Source of the DNA: Actinopolymorpha pittospori
Lineage (GTDB): Bacteria > Actinomycetota > Actinomycetes > Propionibacteriales > Actinopolymorphaceae
Direction of reading: 5' to 3'
Length of the DNA stretch: 64,000 nt
Assembly: GCF_014873875.1 (NCBI RefSeq)
Contig: NZ_JADBEM010000001.1
Span: 1,116,001-1,180,000, forward strand
Below the pieces are notes generated by a model. The model made no database searches, was not told where the DNA came from, and worked only from the letters and a program-made list of their open reading frames with translations. Numbering within the stretch: position 1 is the stretch's first letter; every line of letters begins with the position of its first letter. Positions 61,655 through 64,000 of the stretch are shown piece by piece. The position numbers and the translations under genes are program-made.

Positions 61655-61801
61655 TCACTCCCCGCTGATCTCGCCTTGTATGCAAGCTGTATCTATGACA
61701 ACCCATCCGCCCCCGATTTGATTACCGAGTGCGAGTAGCGCGCTTCCTATGGAAGCGATAAGCACAGGTACTGAGGTGACGTGCGGACTTCTTGCTGACA
61801 T
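61655..61801 (-). CDS. Small single-span membrane protein
   Basis: 48 residues if started at ATG 61801 (MSARSPHVTSVPVLIASIGS); the frame is open to a GTG at 61894. One hydrophobic helix (PVLIASIGSALLALGNQIGG) then WVVIDTACIQGEISGE. First gene of a two-gene minus-strand unit with 61468. Function unknown. Confidence 0.5.
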   Translation of the reverse strand: MSARSPHVTSVPVLIASIGSALLALGNQIGGGWVVIDTACIQGEISGE

Positions 61802-61925
61802 AGGACGACTCAAGCCGCCGATCCTGGTCTCGTGGTCGCCTGCTTGGCTAGGATTCCTCCTGCCTTGATGGTCGGATTCTGCCGTCTTCACCACTACCGC
61901 ACAGATGTCCGCAAGTGTGACCTTC

Positions 61926-62276
61926 CTACAGGCTGACCTTCTCTATCCTCACCAGCCGGCCGGAGGGAGCCTCCAGACCGAAGTCCTGCAGCTTGATCAG
62001 GTCACCCGCATCCTCGATCGCCTGCAACGCTGCGAGTCGGTCACGGACCCAACCATCGTGGCCATCCAGTTGGCCGCTCTGCCACGTCTCAAAGTCAAAG
62101 CAGCTCAAGAGCAGTTGGAGCACCCGCTGTGGCTTGACCGCGGGTAGCGCCTTTACGCCGTAGCTGTGGACGACCGGGCCCTTGGTGGAGTCAGTCACCT
62201 TGCGAGTGACGGTGAACCGGAAGCCGAGCGACGTCTGCGGTCCGAGGTTGGTGGGATGGTCGCCTGCAGCAGGCAC
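61926..62276 (-). CDS. Hypothetical protein
   Basis: 116 residues from ATG 62276. SLGFRFTVTRKVTDSTKGPV, VKPQRVLQLLLSCFDFETWQ and VRDRLAALQAIEDAGDLIKL then LEAPSGRLVRIEKVSL form a plausible alpha/beta protein with distinctly less biased codon use than its neighbours. No family recognised. It belongs to the cluster of small minus-strand genes (61084-62276), probably of mobile origin. Confidence 0.65.
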   Translation of the reverse strand: MPAAGDHPTNLGPQTSLGFRFTVTRKVTDSTKGPVVHSYGVKALPAVKPQRVLQLLLSCFDFETWQSGQLDGHDGWVRDRLAALQAIEDAGDLIKLQDFGLEAPSGRLVRIEKVSL

Positions 62277-62450
62277 CCACCAACCTCGTTGTGCTCAGTG
62301 CATTTCGTCAGATTGGCGGCATCGCCGTGTGTGAGGAGACGCACGCTTCAGGCGCATGTCAAGTTTCCGTGACGGCGTAACCTGAAGGCACCGGAGGAGC
62401 GCATCTGGTGGCGGGTGTCCCTCCACGAGTGGCTACGAGGCGGCAGCTTC

Positions 62451-63434
62451 ATGACGCAGACGATCCCGGAGTCGTTTCTCGGCGTCGGTTACACGAGCCA
62501 CCGCGCTGGGCTACCACTCGAGGCCGTGCGCTTTCACGTCCCTCAGCCGTCGGCCGACCAGGTTCTGATCCGCGTCGCCGCCTCGTCGCTCAATCCGCTG
62601 GAGTACAAGCTGGCCGACCTCAATTTCATGGGACGGACGCCACCGGTCGCTCTCGGTCTTGACCTCGCTGGCGTGGTGATCGCCGTGGGCCATGCTGTGG
62701 GTGGCGTAGACGTCGGCGACACGGTGACAGCCATGGCCGATTTGAACGGTGATGGCGGCTGGGTCGCAACCAGCGGCAACAAAGACGTAGGCGGCTACGC
62801 TCTCGCACGCCAGTTCCTCACCGTTCACAAGCCAGCATCGCTGAGCTTCCGCGATGCGGCCGCGCTCCCCATGTGCTTCCTGTCGGCATTCGCAGGTCTT
62901 TACCCGGCTGCCCAGGCCGGAGACACGGTCTATATCCCGGGCGGCGGGGGCGGTGTGGGGCACCTCGCCGTGCAGATGGCGGCGCGTGCCCTGGGGGCCG
63001 GATCGGTCATCAGCAGCGGCAGTACGCCGGAATCGATCGCGCTGGCCCGGCAGTCCGGAGCCCACCACGTTTTCGATTACAAGCGCGACGACATCCCCGC
63101 CGAGATCGCCAAGCTGACCGGGGGCCGGGGCGTTGACCTGGTCTTCGACGCCACCTACAGCGAGCACAGCTTTGTCGAGGCCGCGAAGACCGTCCGGCGG
63201 GGCGGCAGCTGGATCGTGCTCGGCGTCGGCCCTGGCAAGACGACACGATTGGCCGAAACGCGCAGCCCTGTGTCTACGATCCTCGCTGAGCGCGCCGCCA
63301 AGCACGTCAACGTCAATCTGCTGCGCTACTTCTCCGAACCTGCCACGCTCGACAGCGAGGCGCGCGCATTTCTCCAGCGCGGGATGGCACTGGCGATGGA
63401 GTGGGCGGAGCAAGGACTAGTGTGTCGTAATTAA
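62451..63434 (+). pseudogene. Quinone oxidoreductase-like zinc-free alcohol dehydrogenase, 3' end cut by an IS
   Basis: ATG 62451 with ACGAGG upstream. MDR fold: VLIRVAASSLNPLEYKLADL, LGLDLAGVVIAVGHAVGGVD, GDTVYIPGGGGGVGHLAVQM (nucleotide site, GGGGGVG) and GGRGVDLVFDATYSEHSFVE. The usual zinc-binding Cys residues are absent, so it is a QOR-type reductase. After MALAMEWAEQGL the IS630 element begins at a CTAG (63417-63420) and only VCRN is added before the stop. The last 10-20 residues (LAEA-type end) are lost. It may retain partial activity. Confidence 0.88.
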
Positions 63435-64000
63435 AAGTGCTTTACTTGGGGTTGTAGTTGTTGGCGACCAGCTTCACGTAGTCGCGGTCGAGCATGGCTA
63501 CTTTCTCAAGGATCTGATCGGCTGTCGCTGTCCACTCGAACGGCTCGGCGTCTTCGTTCCAGTGGTCGATGTAGTTCTCGATATGGCGGATCAGCTCGGC
63601 GAGGGATTTGAAGGAGCCGCGGCGGATGGATTGCCGGGTGATGATGCCGAACCATGTTTCGATCTGGTTGATCCAGGAGCTACCTTTCGGCGTGAAGTGG
63701 AACTTCACGTTGGGGTGTTTGGCCAGCCATTCGTTGACGTCGCCGTTGTTGTGAGTTTTGAGGTTGTCGAGGACTACGTGGATTTCTTGCTCTGCCGGGT
63801 ACCGTTTGACCAGTCGTTCCATGAAGCGTAGGAACTCTTTGGTCCGCTTTCGGTGGAAGGTTTGTCCGGTGATTTTTCCGGTGAGCACCTCAAGGGCGGC
63901 GAACAGGTTCGTGGTGCCGTGGCGGACGTAGTCGTGGGTGCGCTTCTCGGTCTTGTCGAAGCTGATCGGCAGTAGCGGCTGGGTCCGGTCCAGAGCCTGG
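63420..64000 (-). mobile_element. Second IS630-family element, runs off the window
   Basis: Begins after the TA of a CTAG target (TA at 63418-63419) with GTGTGTCGTAATTAAAAGTG, and contains a minus-strand IS630-type transposase. The other end lies beyond the window, so completeness is unknown. A different subgroup from the IS630 at 963-2105, but inserted in the same kind of CTAG site. Confidence 0.85.
63442..64000 (-). CDS. IS630-family transposase, C-terminal part (partial)
   Basis: About 185 residues visible, open to the window edge: RTQPLLPISFDKTEKRTHDY then VRHGTTNLFAAL, EIHVVLDNLKTHNNGDVNEW (second catalytic Asp), KFHFTPKGSSWINQIETWFG (catalytic Glu) and the end LVANNYNPK. Typical Tc1/mariner DDE end. 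Unlike the first IS630 protein, its stop lies inside the element, about 20 bp from the end. Confidence 0.93.
   Translation of the reverse strand, partial: QALDRTQPLLPISFDKTEKRTHDYVRHGTTNLFAALEVLTGKITGQTFHRKRTKEFLRFMERLVKRYPAEQEIHVVLDNLKTHNNGDVNEWLAKHPNVKFHFTPKGSSWINQIETWFGIITRQSIRRGSFKSLAELIRHIENYIDHWNEDAEPFEWTATADQILEKVAMLDRDYVKLVANNYNPK

Overview
The window is high-GC DNA from an actinomycete, probably a filamentous soil type of the Streptomyces/Frankia/Micromonospora kind. Grounds: strong G/C third-position bias, GTG starts, Shine-Dalgarno sites of AGGAGG/GGAGG type, and typical families (MmyB-like XRE regulators, an HTH-TPR regulator, NarL two-component systems, DUF6131, DUF2243, DUF418, questin oxidase family). 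No tRNA, rRNA, CRISPR array or replication origin was seen. Genus cannot be fixed from this sequence alone. Family names are assignments by eye, since no database search was possible.

The layout is a mosaic of ordinary metabolic and regulatory genes broken up by insertion sequences and gene remnants. 0-6 kb: a Cys-rich protein, an IS630 element sitting inside a small minus-strand gene, GrpB-family and HIT proteins, an IS1380 element and a lipoprotein. 6-10 kb: DUF2268 metalloprotease, glutamate dehydrogenase and peptidase S51. 9.9-12.2 kb: a decayed IS200/IS605 element (frameshifted tnpB, tnpA with the catalytic Tyr codon changed to His) between remnants of a VOC protein and a serine hydrolase. 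12.2-27 kb: an HTH-TPR regulator, a questin-oxidase gene with an in-frame amber codon, several hypotheticals, an MmyB regulator with aldo/keto reductase, a TetR regulator with a divergent epimerase, and an MmpL-sensor kinase-response regulator operon. 27-34.6 kb: small stress-type proteins, a secreted trypsin-like protease, an NmrA-like protein, and CtaG/DUF2243 membrane proteins.

34.7-49.3 kb looks like an oxidative/envelope stress neighbourhood. It has two hemerythrin proteins (one ending in a Rho-N-like motif), a manganese catalase with a lysine/alanine-rich histone-like tail, DUF6131, SDR enzymes, VOC proteins and several remnants (methyltransferase, DUF2188, FMN reductase, topoisomerase IB). 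Inside it lies the most notable structure: an IS110-family transposase gene split by a 2,082-bp element (40885-42966). This element has TG...CA inverted-repeat ends and a perfect 7-bp target duplication. It carries a DHFR-like gene (frameshifted) and a two-domain VOC gene but no transposase, so it looks like a non-autonomous passenger-carrying cassette. Removing it restores the IS110 reading frame exactly.

49.5-60 kb: hypotheticals, a SnoaL-like protein, a cytochrome P450 with its own ferredoxin-ferredoxin reductase fusion, and MRJP/yellow-family, DUF302, DUF418 and NmrA-type proteins. 60.3-62.3 kb: regulator remnants, then a cluster of small minus-strand genes punctuated by intrinsic terminators, probably a mobile-element remnant. 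The window ends with a quinone-oxidoreductase gene truncated by a second IS630-type element that runs off the end.
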